Part shown: positions 31,797-42,085 of the stretch, piece after piece
Layout: each line of letters starts with the position of its first letter
How positions within the stretch are numbered: position 1 is the first letter of the stretch
Source of the DNA: Trichobilharzia regenti
Taxonomy: Eukaryota > Platyhelminthes > Trematoda > Strigeidida > Schistosomatidae
Assembly: GCA_944472135.2 (NCBI GenBank)
Contig: OX235263.1
Coordinates: 5,315,517-5,379,516 of the forward strand
DNA length: 64,000 nt
Reading direction: 5' to 3'
Notes under the pieces: model-generated
Seen by the model: only the letters and a program-made list of their open reading frames with translations
Databases searched by the model: none
Told to the model about the DNA's origin: nothing
Made by a program: the position numbers and the translations under genes

Positions 31797-32166
31797 TATT
31801 GAGATGCAAATTGAATGTTCACTTCACCTTCAATGATGAGATTTTTAGACAGAGAAATGGCATTGCCATGAGATCACCACCGGTCCCCTGTTGGCTGATT
31901 GTTTTATAGCAAAGCTTGAAAATTCTCAACTTAGTCAAACTATCGGTCATTTTGACATTTATAAAAGATACGTAGACAACACTTTCGTTATCTGCGATAA
32001 TAATGTAATTCTTGATGATGTCTTGTTTGCTGCCAGCAACTGCCAGCCTTCTTTACAATTCACTATAGAAAAAAAATCTGAACTAAGTATTCCGTTTCTT
32101 GATGTGTGCCTGAGCAGACGTAATCATGGATCTTTCAAAAGACCTATCCAGCGGAAACGTACATGA
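31797..32166 (+). pseudogene. PLE reverse transcriptase, catalytic part decayed
   Basis: RQRNGIAMRSPP (the PLE GIAMGSPLGP block, mutated) is followed after a frameshift near 31890 by MADCFIAKLENSQLSQT, YKRYVDNTFVICDNN, FTIEKKSELSIPFLDVCLS. The catalytic YVDD reads YVDN, which would abolish polymerase activity. The right-arm copy (46906-46559) also has YVDN, so this loss predates arm separation. Confidence 0.88.
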
Positions 32167-32239
32167 CAACGGACAACTAACTAATTTTTACAGTTGGGTG
32201 CCTATCTCCAGGAAAAGGAACCTAATTAATTCGCTTTGA

Positions 32240-32925
32240 TTTAAGATGTGAAAAATTTGTAGTTCTGATTGCGTTGACTCAGAACTTGACTTCTTAAAAG
32301 CCACGCTCGCAGCAAATGGTTAGCCTAACCGATTTATTGACAACAACATGAAAGATATGCAGTCTAAACTGGTCACCCATTTCCGTTCCAAAAAAACCTT
32401 ATCTATGAACTTGGAATTCTAAGGTGATCAAGCCTCAGATATGCTCAAAAATCGTCTCTCTAAATTAGTCAGGAAGACGTTCTTCGCAGCAGAATTACAA
32501 ATGACATTCACTAGCCGCAAGTTGGTCTCTACCTCTGTAAAAGATAAACTCCCCCGTCTGCTCGCCTCCTGACCGCATCTATCAGTTCACCTGCTCCTCT
32601 TGAGGAGCAAGGTACATTGACCGTAGCCAGAGGACGCTTTCCACATGGATACGAGAACATATTCCAGCAGCATGGTGTTACAGGGGAGAAAGCGAATATG
32701 TGTGAGGCTCTATTCTGGAAGACCTGCCGACTTCTGTCACTCGGTCGACCCTGACCATGATTCTAAGATCATTTACAGAATCCATGCTACCTTCCCGCGT
32801 TTTATTCGTTACAGACTTCTATAGACAGCTGAGATCTTAGCAATTCGTGACTTTAAGCCAGACCTTTGTGTACAAAAGAAGTATGTACAATCCCTACTTC
32901 TGCTTTGGCCGTAGAGAGAAAGACA
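32240..32925 (+). pseudogene. PLE linker and GIY-YIG endonuclease in broken frames
   Basis: Consecutive frames give LDFLKATLAANG, DNNMKDMQSKLVTHF, KTLSMNLEF and KDKLPRLLAS. After a shift near 32575 comes YQFTCSS with a stop, then GARYIDRSQRTLSTWIREHI (GIY-YIG core with YIGR changed to YIDR). A further shift gives TAEILAIRDFKPDLCVQKKY. Together these are a complete but inactive PLE C-terminus. Right-arm partner about 45870-46560. Confidence 0.83.
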
Positions 32926-33469
32926 TTTATTTATTTTGTTTATTTAGTTATTCTATGTACCTTTACCTTATTACTACGATTATTATTATTACAATTCTCA
33001 CTTTGAATTATTTCCACTAGTCAATCTAAACCCAAAACTATTACTTTTCATATTTTTTATATTTTTACAATATCTAATTCATATATCAAATTCACATCAA
33101 ATTTCACACCGTGTTATGTAAGATTTTATATTCTCCTACTCATCCTATAATTATGCAACCCCTTCCAACATCTATACACCTTATGTATTATTCTATATAT
33201 GACATTAATTTCTTTTGCTACTTGACATTAAACTATGATTATAATCACAAATATTTTAATTGCATTTCATACTATTATTATTTCATGTATTCACACCTTT
33301 GATGTAATTCCCTCACCGGATATAACTTCTTAAAAAAACCCATATATATACGGTTGCACAGCTTGATAATAAATTCGTTTTTAAAGAGAGTCTCTCCGCT
33401 GAATATTGTGTCCTTATTGCTTCTATGGGAATTAATTAATTATTGAAAAAATGCAAACATCTTCATTCA

Positions 33470-33889
33470 TCTCGGCTTCAGAGATGACGAGTGGTATCAT
33501 GAGTATGATGAATAATGAACGTTTAAGTATGTCATTGACTAGGACGTATCCAGCAGCGAACTAGTCTCTCTACACTAAACATCCTGTTCGTTTTAACAAC
33601 CAAAAATCAACAAGCGTTAATTTATCATATGTTAACTTCAACTATATTAGCCAGTTCACGTGCATCAACGTGGAATACAGAGTAGACGTATTAAGAACAT
33701 CCAAAATAATAAACAGCCCATACCTTCATCGATTTGTTGAGGCTATTGCACTTAAACTGTCACTGGACTTTAATTACTACCGTAATTCTCACCTTAGTAA
33801 CTCCTTGTCTAAGATGCTCTTATCATCCTATGTTTTGTTTAACTATAGCTTTGTTACAGCGTTCCTCTTCTGGGGGACTGATTCATGAT
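33470..33889 (+). other. Unassigned stretch with a short conserved ORF
   Basis: Frame 33670-33888 contains SPYLHRFVEAIALKLSLDFN and NYYRNSHLSN, mirrored at 44923-45126. It resembles a retroelement C-terminus (VEAIA block) but lacks diagnostic motifs. Identity unknown. Confidence 0.4.
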
Positions 33890-35120
33890 GATGAAAACAA
33901 TGGGTGTTAAAATTGCATTTTTTTTAAGTTGTAGAAGACTTATTTTACTTAATCTTGAACCCTCTTTAAAGCCTTTCAATGACCCCAACCAGTTTGCCTA
34001 TAAACATAGTAGGTGTACCTTAGATACCGCTGTTGTCCTATATCATAATGTAGTCTCTAGTTTGGATAGAGGAGCTAAATACGATCGGTGTGCCTTCCTT
34101 GATTACACCTCTGATTTTGATTCTGTACCCAGGTCTCTCTTGCTAAGTAAGCTTGCTGCAACACAGGCTTAAAGCTAGACAAATAAGTGGCTGCATTCCT
34201 ATTTTTCTGATAGGAACCAATACACTGTCTACGATGGAAAGTCCTCCACTACCTCACTTACTTTACCTGGTGTTCTTCAAGGTGCTGTTCTTTCTCCTTT
34301 TCTGTTTTCGTCTTTCTTACATGACTTGCTCCATTCTGACGTAGCCACTTTTGTTAAGTATGTTGATGACCTCTCTGTTTCTATGCCTGTCAACTCTCAC
34401 TCAGATTGTTCCAAATTAAATAACTTTCTGTCGGAAATTAGTCAATGGTCCTCTTCAAACGTTCTTCAGCTGAATCCGTCTAAATGTCAGGTAGTCGATT
34501 TCACTTTCAGACGAAAACGTGACCCGCAACAACTAGCTACCAAACATGGCCCCACTATCATTGACGGTATAGAGGTTGAAAATATATCTAATGTCAAGTA
34601 CCTTGGGCTGAGTTTTTCCACCGATCTTTCCTGGTCCTCCCACATCTTGCTAGTTACTAGGAAGATGTTTCACTTAACGTTCTACGTTAGGAAGTTAAGT
34701 CAGTCTGGCATAAAGCAGTCTTTGCTTTCTCAGTTTGACAATTCTTGTATTCTACCCATCCCCCTTTACTGCTCCCATTAATCTTTTCTGGGCTACTTAA
34801 GAAAGACTTTGCTTTGCTGAGAAGGGCACTCAAAGGCGTTAGTAGGGAAAGTGGGATATCGTTAAACCAACTGGTTAACACTATTGTGGATAGACATATA
34901 ATGTCATGTAAGAAACTAGCGAATACAATATTGTCAGACCCGAGCATCCTCTCTATACACAGCTGTCTCCTTGCATTTCATCTGGTAGAGCTAGAAGCAG
35001 CTATAGGAGGCTATATGCTAGGACTACCAAGTACAAAAACTCCACAATACCATATCTGGTACAGCTGTTATGTGATGAGAAATCCGTTGGGTATGACACG
35101 ATCAACTTATTGCGTCACTC
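33885..35120 (+). pseudogene. CR1-like reverse transcriptase, frameshifted
   Basis: 33885-34172 has NQFAYKHSRCTLDTAVVLYH and CAFLDYTSDFDSVPRSLL (the first catalytic aspartate block, DFTSAFDS-like). A frameshift near 34170 leads to WLHSYFSD-like residues and GVLQGAVLSPFLF, then 34326-34781 has ATFVKYVDDLSVS (catalytic YVDD), LNPSKCQVVDFTFRRKRD and YLGLSFSTDLSWSSH. The last part, 34745-35120, is in another frame. Compared with the copy at 28825 it keeps more N-terminal palm but is more damaged. Confidence 0.88.
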
Positions 35121-35416
35121 TAACAAATAGTCCTATTAGTTTTTGTTTTCCTTTCCTCGTTACTATTACACTGTTTTTCACATCTTCTGGTTACACACTA
35201 ATTTTATATTTCATATCCTGTGGTGCATTGTTAAAATTGTGAACGCAACGCTGTTCTATTTTTAAATTTTTATTTATCTTTTTGAGTGTTGCTTTTGATT
35301 TTAAAATCTTATAAAATTGATGAGGTAATTAGATGCAATATATTGTAATGCACGCTGAAAATTCCATACCTGTACCACAAATACTGTTTGAAATAAAGCC
35401 ATTATTATTATTATGA
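33890..35416 (+). mobile_element. CR1-like LINE, second subfamily
   Basis: 5'-truncated unit. Its 3' terminus is GCTGAAAATTCCATACCTGT, then ACCACAAATACTGTTTGAAA, AATAAAGCC and an ATT repeat. This end is shared with SINE-C over 24 identical bases. Right-arm partner 43405-44905. Confidence 0.85.
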
Positions 35417-36235
35417 CAGATTGGATGCAGCTGACGAGAATCGATGAAATAAAACTGATGGTCTCCTTCACTTACCTGGCTAGGCAGCATCGTTTCACGG
35501 CGAGAACATGAATCCCAACATCTGACAATCAAAGCACTACATAGCTCGACTGGCACTAGCTAATGTCATCAGTGGCGAGTGTTTGTCCACACACCTGACC
35601 TGCTGTACCTCACTGTGGGTCACGACTTCTCACTAGAACCCAGGCAACTATCTACCTGTTTAGGGTCAATCACTAGTGAGTGTCACAGTGATATTCGGGC
35701 GTTCTTTTACAACGATTTGATTGGTTATAGTATTTTATCGTGAGCTGACATCGGTCAGAAAATTTTTGGAAAGCCACCAGGAAGTGATATAGAGATCTTT
35801 CGTCCTGGTTTTGGACTCTTCGTCAGTACGCTTCTGACCAAGGACCTTCAGGCAACAGGGTGGGCTCATAGACCATTTAGCCACCAAGACCCGACTCAAC
35901 TGCCAGCTCATGAATTCCAACCTCTACGAACTGACTGTATAGTGCAGATGACACTAACCAATATTATCGGCGAGTATTTGTAACCGAACTGCCCTAGGTT
36001 CACACCCTGGCGGTTAGTGCATACTGTTAAAGAGGGACGAAACAGTTGTCCAGTACTCCCTGGTTGGTTTTCCAATCGTTCCCTTTCTAACCAATATCAT
36101 CAACCACAATGAAATCCTGTAACCAATCAAATCAAATCGTTGCAAACCAACATTGAAATAATAATAATACTTTTTAAGTGTGAAACATTTATGGTTGATT
36201 CTGCTGAATTGTCAAATATTAACACAGTTTAACTT
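35417..36235 (-). mobile_element. SINE-B cluster, fragmented
   Basis: At least three SINE-B pieces on minus: 35545-35690 (GTCATCAGTGGCGAGTGTTT), 35705-35960 (CAGAAAATTTTTGGAAAGCC and the GACTCTTCGTCAG segment) and 35960-36160 in opposite orientation (GTTCACACCCTGGCGGTTAG). Partner region about 42585-43400. Confidence 0.65.
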
Positions 36236-36349
36236 AATTGAATTTGAGATCTTCCCGTCGATTGATTGAACCAAAGTACTCGGTCTCAGGTTGGCATGTC
36301 TGTCGGCTTCTTGTGCAGATGCTTCGACGATTTGTGGGCATTTAGTTAG

Positions 36350-36545
36350 AATTTAATTGGTGGGTGGTGACAAACAGTTGAATCCAGGACAACGAACCTT
36401 TCGTCCTATTCGAGACTCGTGGTCACCTGGATGTACTTGCATTTCTCAGTGAGTGATGATGCTGCTCCCACCTGGGCTTAAACCCAGTGCCCATAGTTCA
36501 AACGCCAAAGCGTTATCCACTAGACCACTTGGGCCACGAGAGCTG
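36350..36545 (-). mobile_element. Sm-alpha-like SINE
   Basis: tRNA-like head read on minus (CCAAGTGGTCTAGTGGATAA, B box GGGTTTAAGCC). The hammerhead segment has GTGACCACGAG in place of CTGACGAG, with GTCTC/AGGAC and GAAA kept and GTC before CTGGATTC. Core probably broken. Partner 42280-42475. Confidence 0.78.
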
Positions 36546-36734
36546 GCCACCTCTTGTGCAACGGATCATATTAATTATTTAATTGAATTTGAGATTTTTC
36601 CGTCGATTGATTGGACCGAAATGCCTGGTCTCAGGTTAACATGTCGACTTCGATCCACTTCGGTCAATCAATCGACGGGAAAATCTCAAATTCAATTAAA
36701 TAATTAATATGATCCGTTGCACAAGAGGTGGCTA
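36546..36734. repeat. Inverted repeat linking two Sm-alpha-like SINEs
   Basis: AGCTGGCCACCTCTTGTGCA, then ATCATATTAATTATTTAATT and a GTCGATTGATTGGACCGAAA block, recurs in reverse complement just after, around a centre near 36644. The pair forms a cruciform-prone junction between divergent SINEs. Same arrangement at 42088-42280. Confidence 0.8.
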
Positions 36735-36925
36735 GCTCTCGTGGCCCAAGTGGTCTAGTGGATAACGCTTAAGCGTTTGAAGCTTTGGGCTCTGGGTTCG
36801 AGCCTCGGTGGGGACATCATCACTGACTCACTGAGGAATGCAGGTACATCCAGGTGGCCACAAGTCCCAAATAGGATGAAATGCTCGTTGTCCTGGATTC
36901 CACTGCTAGTAACCATCCACCAATT
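36735..36925 (+). mobile_element. Sm-alpha-like SINE
   Basis: Head CCCAAGTGGTCTAGTGGATA, B box GGGTTCGAGCC, hammerhead segment 36846-36905 with GTGGCCACAAG in place of the CTGACGAG core, GTCCC/AGGAT and GAAA, then GTC before CTGGATTCC. Partner 41896-42085. Confidence 0.78.
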
Positions 36926-37039
36926 AAATATTAACACAGTTTATTTTTTACTCTAAGATATTATTTTTCTTGAAAAGAAGACTCTATTGTCATAAATGAG
37001 AAAATCAACTTCATACTTTCTGTTTTAATTTTATTGAAG

Positions 37040-37177
37040 TTATCATCCAATGAAAATGGACAATCATTTCTCCTTGAACGTATTCAATTTCTTGAAGGTG
37101 AATTGGAAAGAGCTCATGAAAATGAAAAACGCGCTATTCGTTCACTTCAACAACAATATGAACGAGTTAAACTACAG
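37040..37177 (+). CDS. Internal coding exon, coiled-coil protein (left-arm copy)
   Basis: 138 nt, an exact 46 codons, bounded by a T-rich tract ending GAAG before 37040 and CAG|GTGAGT at 37177/37178. The translation starts LSSNENGQSFLLERIQF and continues LEGELERAHENEKRAI, ending QQQYERVKLQ. Leu/Ile at three-to-four spacing, with Glu, Lys, Arg and Gln between, predicts a coiled coil. The right-arm copy (41646-41783) appears identical including splice sites, while flanking repeats differ, which fits selection or recent exchange. A second frame is also open but is Asn/Phe/Met-rich and less protein-like. Neighbouring exons are not visible. I do not recognise the family. Confidence 0.72.
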
Positions 37178-37334
37178 GTGAGTTAGAATTACATATACAG
37201 ATATGTGTTGGACGTCAGTGGTTGAGTGTTAGAATGTTTTCCAGTCCCATGAGGTGATCCACGTGGCATTCTTAAACTGCATCCACTCGATGAAATCTAC
37301 CAAGGCTTTTATCCAATACAGTTCTACAGGAGGA
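37178..37334. other. Presumed intron sequence
   Basis: Follows the exon's donor site. No other feature seen. Confidence 0.4.
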
Positions 37335-37675
37335 AAATCGCGATCCTGAATAGCTCAATGGTAACGTCTCTGACTGCAGAACTGGGTGACGTGAGTTCGG
37401 ATCTCAGAAGGGACATGAGTTCCTTCAAGTTTGCGGATAAGCCTTGCTGACTGGTGGGTGCCAACTAGCACGAAACCTAGGTGTAGTCAAGGGTTCCTGT
37501 GGCCGATTGCCTCCAACCATCTAATACCAACACCTCACAGTGCACCGTAATGGCGAACCATCTAGCATGGTGGCCACATTCCCAGCTTGACTTGTGGAAT
37601 TCAGTCTGCACCGAAGATAGGACTAAACACACACATTACACTAGTTACTGAGTAGTGTGCAATCAAAAAAAAACT
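37335..37675 (+). mobile_element. SINE-D
   Basis: Head CCTGAATAGCTCAATGGTAA and TCTCTGACTGCAG with B box GAGTTCGGATC. Body TGCCAACTAGCACGAAACCT and CCATCTAATACCAACACC. It ends TGTGCAATCAAAAAAAAAC. Partner 41145-41490. It sits in what looks like the intron after the coiled-coil exon. Confidence 0.78.
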
Positions 37676-38531
37676 ACCAAGGCTACTGGACAATTCTAAA
37701 CAATAGCGTTGGGAAAAGTGCGGAAGAATTACTAGAAGTCCAGTACTTGGAACATTCCCTACTCAGTAAAAATTTTGACACAGATCTCAGAAGTAGCTGT
37801 AGAATCGCATTTATATCTTTAAGTTGACATTTCACCTCACATCAGGACGAAGGCGCGGGGGATTGAAAGTGATAATCATAATAATGTTTTCCAACTTGAT
37901 ATGAAAGTTTGAAGGTGTGTGGAAGTAGATTACAAAGGGGTTACGAATGGAATTACTTGGGAATAGGAAATAGCTTCTTAGTGAAAACACGTGTAAACGT
38001 GATGAGCATGGAAACAATTTGATATAACAATGGCTTTTTATAATTGATACGAGCAAACAAGATGGGAATGAACAAGAAAGTAAACTAGGGAGACAAACCA
38101 AACCCGATCCATTTTAAATGTTCCTTTTGATGAATGCACAGAGCCTCAGTTTTTCAGATGTATATGGCGACGGCTTCTGGAGTAGTAGTGCAAAGAAGTC
38201 GGAAACACACTGACTGACTACCTTCTACTGATTTTTGTTTACTTTTTGTAAATGACTCTGAATGATGAATGAATGAGTCAGTTGAGGGTGTGCTGTGTCC
38301 AGGTGTGTGGTGACGAGGTGCCACTTCTGATTCAACCACATCTAACCTCCTCTTACCAGCTATCGTGAGTAGTGTTCTTCAACATGTTTTGAAAGGACGC
38401 GCATAGAACGACCTATGTACCCAGTCCATCAAGGTCAGTTTAGCTGATATATGCACACTGGAATGGTCATATGAGTAAGTTTATACTTCACACTGATAAG
38501 AATTGATGGGCAGGAAAGGTCTTATTCGTGG
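37676..38531. other. Inner arm sequence without recognised gene
   Basis: Mirrored at 40289-41144. The paired small frames 38154-38339 (minus) and 40482-40667 (plus) differ at one residue in 61 (Lys/Glu), showing how close the arms are, but they lack any motif and I do not call them genes. Confidence 0.45.
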
Positions 38532-38691
38532 AAAATGCACATCAGGACATCAGAGATATTTGACTGAACTTTCGTTTCAGTCAAATCACATTGATATTAC
38601 TCAACTTCATGGGAAAAAACCGCAAAGACTAAACCAAACTTCAACTGGCTATTGTTAAATGTAAGTGTTTTCTTTAGCCAATTATTATGTG

Positions 38692-38880
38692 GGTCGGTGG
38701 CGCAATGATAAGGACCCTCGCCAACCATGCGCATGGTCCAATGTTCGATTCCCTTCCGACGGACACGTGATATCTATGGTCGGCCTGCAAAATTTGGGCT
38801 ACCGATATCCATGCTGAAAATTCACACTTGTACCAAAAATACAGTGTGGAATCAAGCTGTAATCAAAAAATAAATAAAAA
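38692..38880 (+). mobile_element. SINE-C in the spacer
   Basis: GGGTCGGTGGCGCAATGATA, GGTCCAATGTTCGATTCCC, tail ATGCTGAAAATTCACACTTG and an AAATAAAT-like end. Only copy without an arm partner. Confidence 0.82.
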
Positions 38881-38904
38881 TTATTTGAGAAAATGAAGAT
38901 TCGC

Positions 38905-39700
38905 CTTCTAAGACTGTCTGTCTGTCTGTTTTCGACATAGAACTTTGCACACATGTGCGGCAGTTCAATTGACCACACTCCATGTAGTACACAAAGCAAG
39001 AGAAGAAATTAGAAGAAATGCATAATAGATACAATAAACAGAGGTGTGAGACGAAGGAATAGTAGTAACGAAGAACAAAACAGTTTCATTTGAAATCACA
39101 AGTCAAAAGGAGTAGGTGCATCTGCACCAGCCATTGAGAACGGTTTTGAGCCATGTCACCAATAGTTTCCAACCAGTGATTTTACCGTCCCAAGGACCCC
39201 AACCAGTCAGGAAGTTTACACCTTCCTACGTGGCTTAGACTAATTGTTGTGGATCTAATTGAGTGTTTCCATGTTTTGGTTTGACTGCCGTTAGCTCTTT
39301 CCCAGCCTGACCAGTCTTATATCAGCTAACATTGCCCGTTGTCGAGGAAGGCGATGGCTAGACATGCATACGTAACACATGTCCTAACCATTTCAGTCGA
39401 TGTAACTTCATAATCTCGTCGATTGATTTCCCCTGCTTACCTAGAACTCGATGCCTAGCCTTAATATTGCTCATCTTAGTATACCACTTCACGCGGGAGA
39501 TAGAACGGAGGCACCTATGATCAAAGACAGCTAACCGGCCTTTTCATGTCTTTCACTCGCAATGGCCAGATCGCACAGCCATAAAGGAGGACGGAGCGGA
39601 CTGCTGAGCAGTACACACGCCCTTTGGTCCACAGACAGCCGGATATCACGTCTTCTAAGCCAGAGACAGCGTAAACTGGCCTATGCGAAACTTTCTTATC
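38905..39700 (-). mobile_element. RTE-B 3' half in the spacer
   Basis: On minus the RTE-B blocks run from GRVYCSAVRSVLLYGCAIWP (39630 downward) through [14 protein letters not shown] sequence near 39360-39400 to the 3' untranslated region and the TCTG/CAGA terminus at 38915-38931. Frames are broken. 5'-truncated at about 39700. Confidence 0.78.
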
Positions 39701-39736
39701 CGGGCTCATGAGAAGAAACAACAATAACAAGGCCTA

Positions 39737-39912
39737 ACCTTGAGGAACTCAGCAACCAATCACAGCAGACTTATCATGTGCAAATACGACTCGAAGATAT
39801 ATGGCTTAACTTTCTAAGAAACGATGTATAAAAATCCATAAATATCTGTTGATTTTCTGAATAAACGATTTGTTGCCTGGCGCTTATCTTCTGTCGTTAT
39901 AATACTATATTT
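39737..39912 (-). mobile_element. Partial LTR
   Basis: Reverse-orientation piece of the same LTR family: CACAGCAGACTTATCATGTG, GATATATGGCTTAACTTTCT, ending CTTATCTTCTGTCGTTATAA, which corresponds to the TGTAACAACAGAAG start in reverse. Internal deletions relative to 10211-10547. Confidence 0.72.
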
Positions 39913-40288
39913 CTTCTTTTGATTCCGAGTGGGACATAGAGCTTCACTAGCTTACTTTCATCACTCACTGCTTTCAATGCTGTCGGTGACATCACAATAA
40001 CCACCTCCTCAGTGTGTGTGTTCATTGTTGTTATCTGATTGATCAGAGTAGATTAATGACTCTTCAGTTAACAACTTGGCTAGTCCACATCCATTCCATC
40101 TGATCTCACATATCACTTTCACTTACATGGGATTTCCCCTCTCTTCTTTTGCAATCTAATCAACCTTACTAGCCAGCTTTAAACATTGTGTGGACATTCC
40201 ATGTTGCACTTCAGTAATATAGCAAAAACACATATATTTGATTCTGAACTTCACGGAAAAACTCAGCTGCAGGTAGCAAATTCCCATT
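39913..40288. other. No feature recognised
   Basis: Remaining spacer. Neither coding nor a repeat I can name. Confidence 0.4.
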
Positions 40289-41144
40289 TTCTTAAATAAG
40301 ACCTATCCTGTCCACTGCTTATTATCAGTGTGAAGTATAAACTTACTCATATGACCATTCCAGTGTGCATATATCAGCTAAACTGACCTTGATGGACTGG
40401 GTACATAGGTCGTTCTATGCGCGTCCTTTCAAAACATGTTGAAGAACACTACTCACGATAGCTGGTAAGAGGAGGTTAGCTGTGGTTGAATCAGAAGTGG
40501 CACCTCGTCACCACACACCTGGACACAGCACACCCTCAACTGACTCATTCATTCATCATTCAGAGTCATTTACAAAAAGTGAACAAAAATCAGTAGAAGG
40601 TAGTCAGTCAGTGTGTTTTCGACTTCTTTGCACTACTACTCCAGAAGCCGTCGCCATATACATCTGAAAAGCTGAGGCTCTGTGCATTCATCAAAAGAAA
40701 CGTTTAAAATGGATCGAGTTTGGTTTGTTTCCCTACTTTACTTTCTTGTTCATTCCCATCATTTTTTCTCGTATCAATTATAAAAAGCCATTGTTATATC
40801 AAATTGTTTCCATGCTCATCACGTTTACACGTGTTTTCACTAAGAAGCTATTTTCTATTCCTAAGTAATTCCGTTCGTAATCCCTTTGTAATCTACTTCC
40901 ACACACCTTTAAACTTTCATATCAAGTTGGAAAACATTATTATGATTATCACTTTCAATCCCCCGCGCCTTCGTTCTGATGTGAGGTGAAATGTCAACTT
41001 AAAGATATAAATGCGATTCTACAGCTACTTCTGAGATCTGTGTCAAAATTTTTACTGAGTAGGGAATGATCCAAGTACTGGACTTCTAGGAATTCTTCCG
41101 CACTTTTCCCAATGCTATTGTTTAGAATTGTCCAGTAGCCTTGG
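40289..41144. other. Inner right-arm sequence without recognised gene
   Basis: Partner of 37676-38531. See the left-arm entry. Sequence similarity decays towards 40289. Confidence 0.45.
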
Positions 41145-41490
41145 TAGTTTTTTTTTGATTGCACACTACTCAGTAACTAGTGTAATGTGTCTGTGTTTTG
41201 TCCTATCTTCGGTGCAGACTGAATTCCACAAGTCAAGCTGGGAATGTGGCCACCATGCTAGATGGTGCGCCATTACGGTGCACTGTAAGGTGTTGGTATT
41301 AGATGGTTGGAGGCAATCGGCCACAGGAACCCTTGACTGCACCTAGGTTTCGTGCTAGTTGGCACCCACCAGTCAGCAAGGCTTATCTGCAAACTTGAAG
41401 GAACTCATGTCCCTTCTGAGATCCGAACTCACGTCACCCAGTTCTGCAGTCAGAGACGTTACCACTGGGCTATTCAGGATCGCGATTTTC
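41145..41490 (-). mobile_element. SINE-D (right-arm partner)
   Basis: Reverse complement of 37335-37675, including the B box GAGTTCGGATC and the TTTTTTTTTGATTGCACACT end. Confidence 0.77.
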
Positions 41491-41645
41491 CTCCTGTAGA
41501 ACTGTATTGGATAAAAGCCTTGGTAGATTTCATCGAGTGGATGCAGTTTAAGAATGCCACGCGGATCACCTCATGGGACTGGAAAACACTCTAACACTCA
41601 ACCACTGACGTCCAACACATATCTGTATATGTAATTCTAACTCAC

Positions 41646-41783
41646 CTGTAGTTTAACTCGTTCATATTGTTGTTGAAGTGAACGAATAGCGCGTTTTTCA
41701 TTTTCATGAGCTCTTTCCAATTCACCTTCAAGAAATTGAATACGTTCAAGGAGAAATGATTGTCCATTTTCATTGGATGATAA
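41646..41783 (-). CDS. Internal coding exon, coiled-coil protein (right-arm copy)
   Basis: Minus-strand copy of 37040-37177: acceptor AG at 41784-41785 after a T-rich tract, 46 codons, donor GTGAG at 41645-41641. By eye there is no difference from the left-arm exon. The two copies face each other across the palindrome centre, so at most one can lie in the orientation of a given host gene unless the duplication carries the whole gene. Neighbouring exons are not in view. Confidence 0.7.
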
Positions 41784-41895
41784 CTTCAATAAAATTAAAA
41801 CAGAAAGTATGAAGTTGATTTTCTCATTTATGACAATAGAGTCTTCTTTTCAAGAAAAATAATAATATCTTAGAGTGAAAAATAAACTGTGTTAA

Positions 41896-42085
41896 TATTT
41901 AATTGGTGGATGGTGACTAGCAGTGGAATCCAGGACAACGAGCATTTCATCCTATTCGGGACTTGTGGGCACCTGGATGTACCTGCATTCCTCAGTGAGT
42001 CAGTGATGATGCCCCCACCGAGGCTCGAACCCAGAGCCCAAAGCTTCAAACGCTAAAGCGTTATCCACTAGACCACTTGGGCCAC
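41896..42085 (-). mobile_element. Sm-alpha-like SINE (right-arm partner)
   Basis: Partner of 36735-36925. The hammerhead segment reads GTGCCCACAAG then GTCCC/AGGAT and GAAA on minus. Core lost. Confidence 0.76.

Larger units (their letters stand above)
31637..33454 (+). mobile_element. Penelope-like element with inverted termini (PLE-1)
   Basis: 31639-31745 and 33301-33411 are inverted copies of each other (about 110 bp, diverged) and flank the coding region. AAACATCTTCATTCA borders the unit: 33455-33469 on the right, and a version with a two-base insertion at 31620-31636 on the left. The right-arm version of the left border lacks that insertion, so a 15-bp target duplication is likely. Inside are a degenerate reverse transcriptase, a linker and a GIY-YIG nuclease. 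Confidence 0.8.
18473..38531. repeat. Left arm of giant imperfect palindrome
   Basis: This stretch is matched in reverse complement by about 40289-64000. Matching landmarks include the coiled-coil exon (37040-37177 with 41646-41783), CR1-like reverse transcriptases (28.8 and 33.9 kb with 49.6 and 44.9 kb), a PLE (31.6-33.5 with 45.3-47.2 kb) and RTE-B fragments. Short peptides from paired positions differ by about one residue in 60-70, so the arms are highly similar but not identical. The left arm alone carries a 299-bp SINE-B (31100-31398). The outer edge given is only where the window end pairs (64000 with about 18473). The arm may continue left of this point. Confidence 0.93.
38532..40288. 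other. Unique spacer at the palindrome centre
   Basis: About 1.76 kb that does not pair with itself. It holds a SINE-C copy, an RTE-B 3' region on the minus strand and a partial LTR on the minus strand, followed by about 390 bp (39901-40288) in which I see no recognisable feature. No host exon is evident. Confidence 0.8.

Noticed and set aside
31605..33454. Hammerhead in the PLE termini
   Set aside because: PLEs elsewhere carry them, but I could not find CTGANGA and GAAA in workable order in either terminal repeat.
37832..38101. Conserved 89-codon minus-strand frame with partner at 40720-40989
   Set aside because: Conservation is only what the near-identical palindrome arms give; composition is low-complexity (Ser, Phe, Leu) with no domain or splice context.
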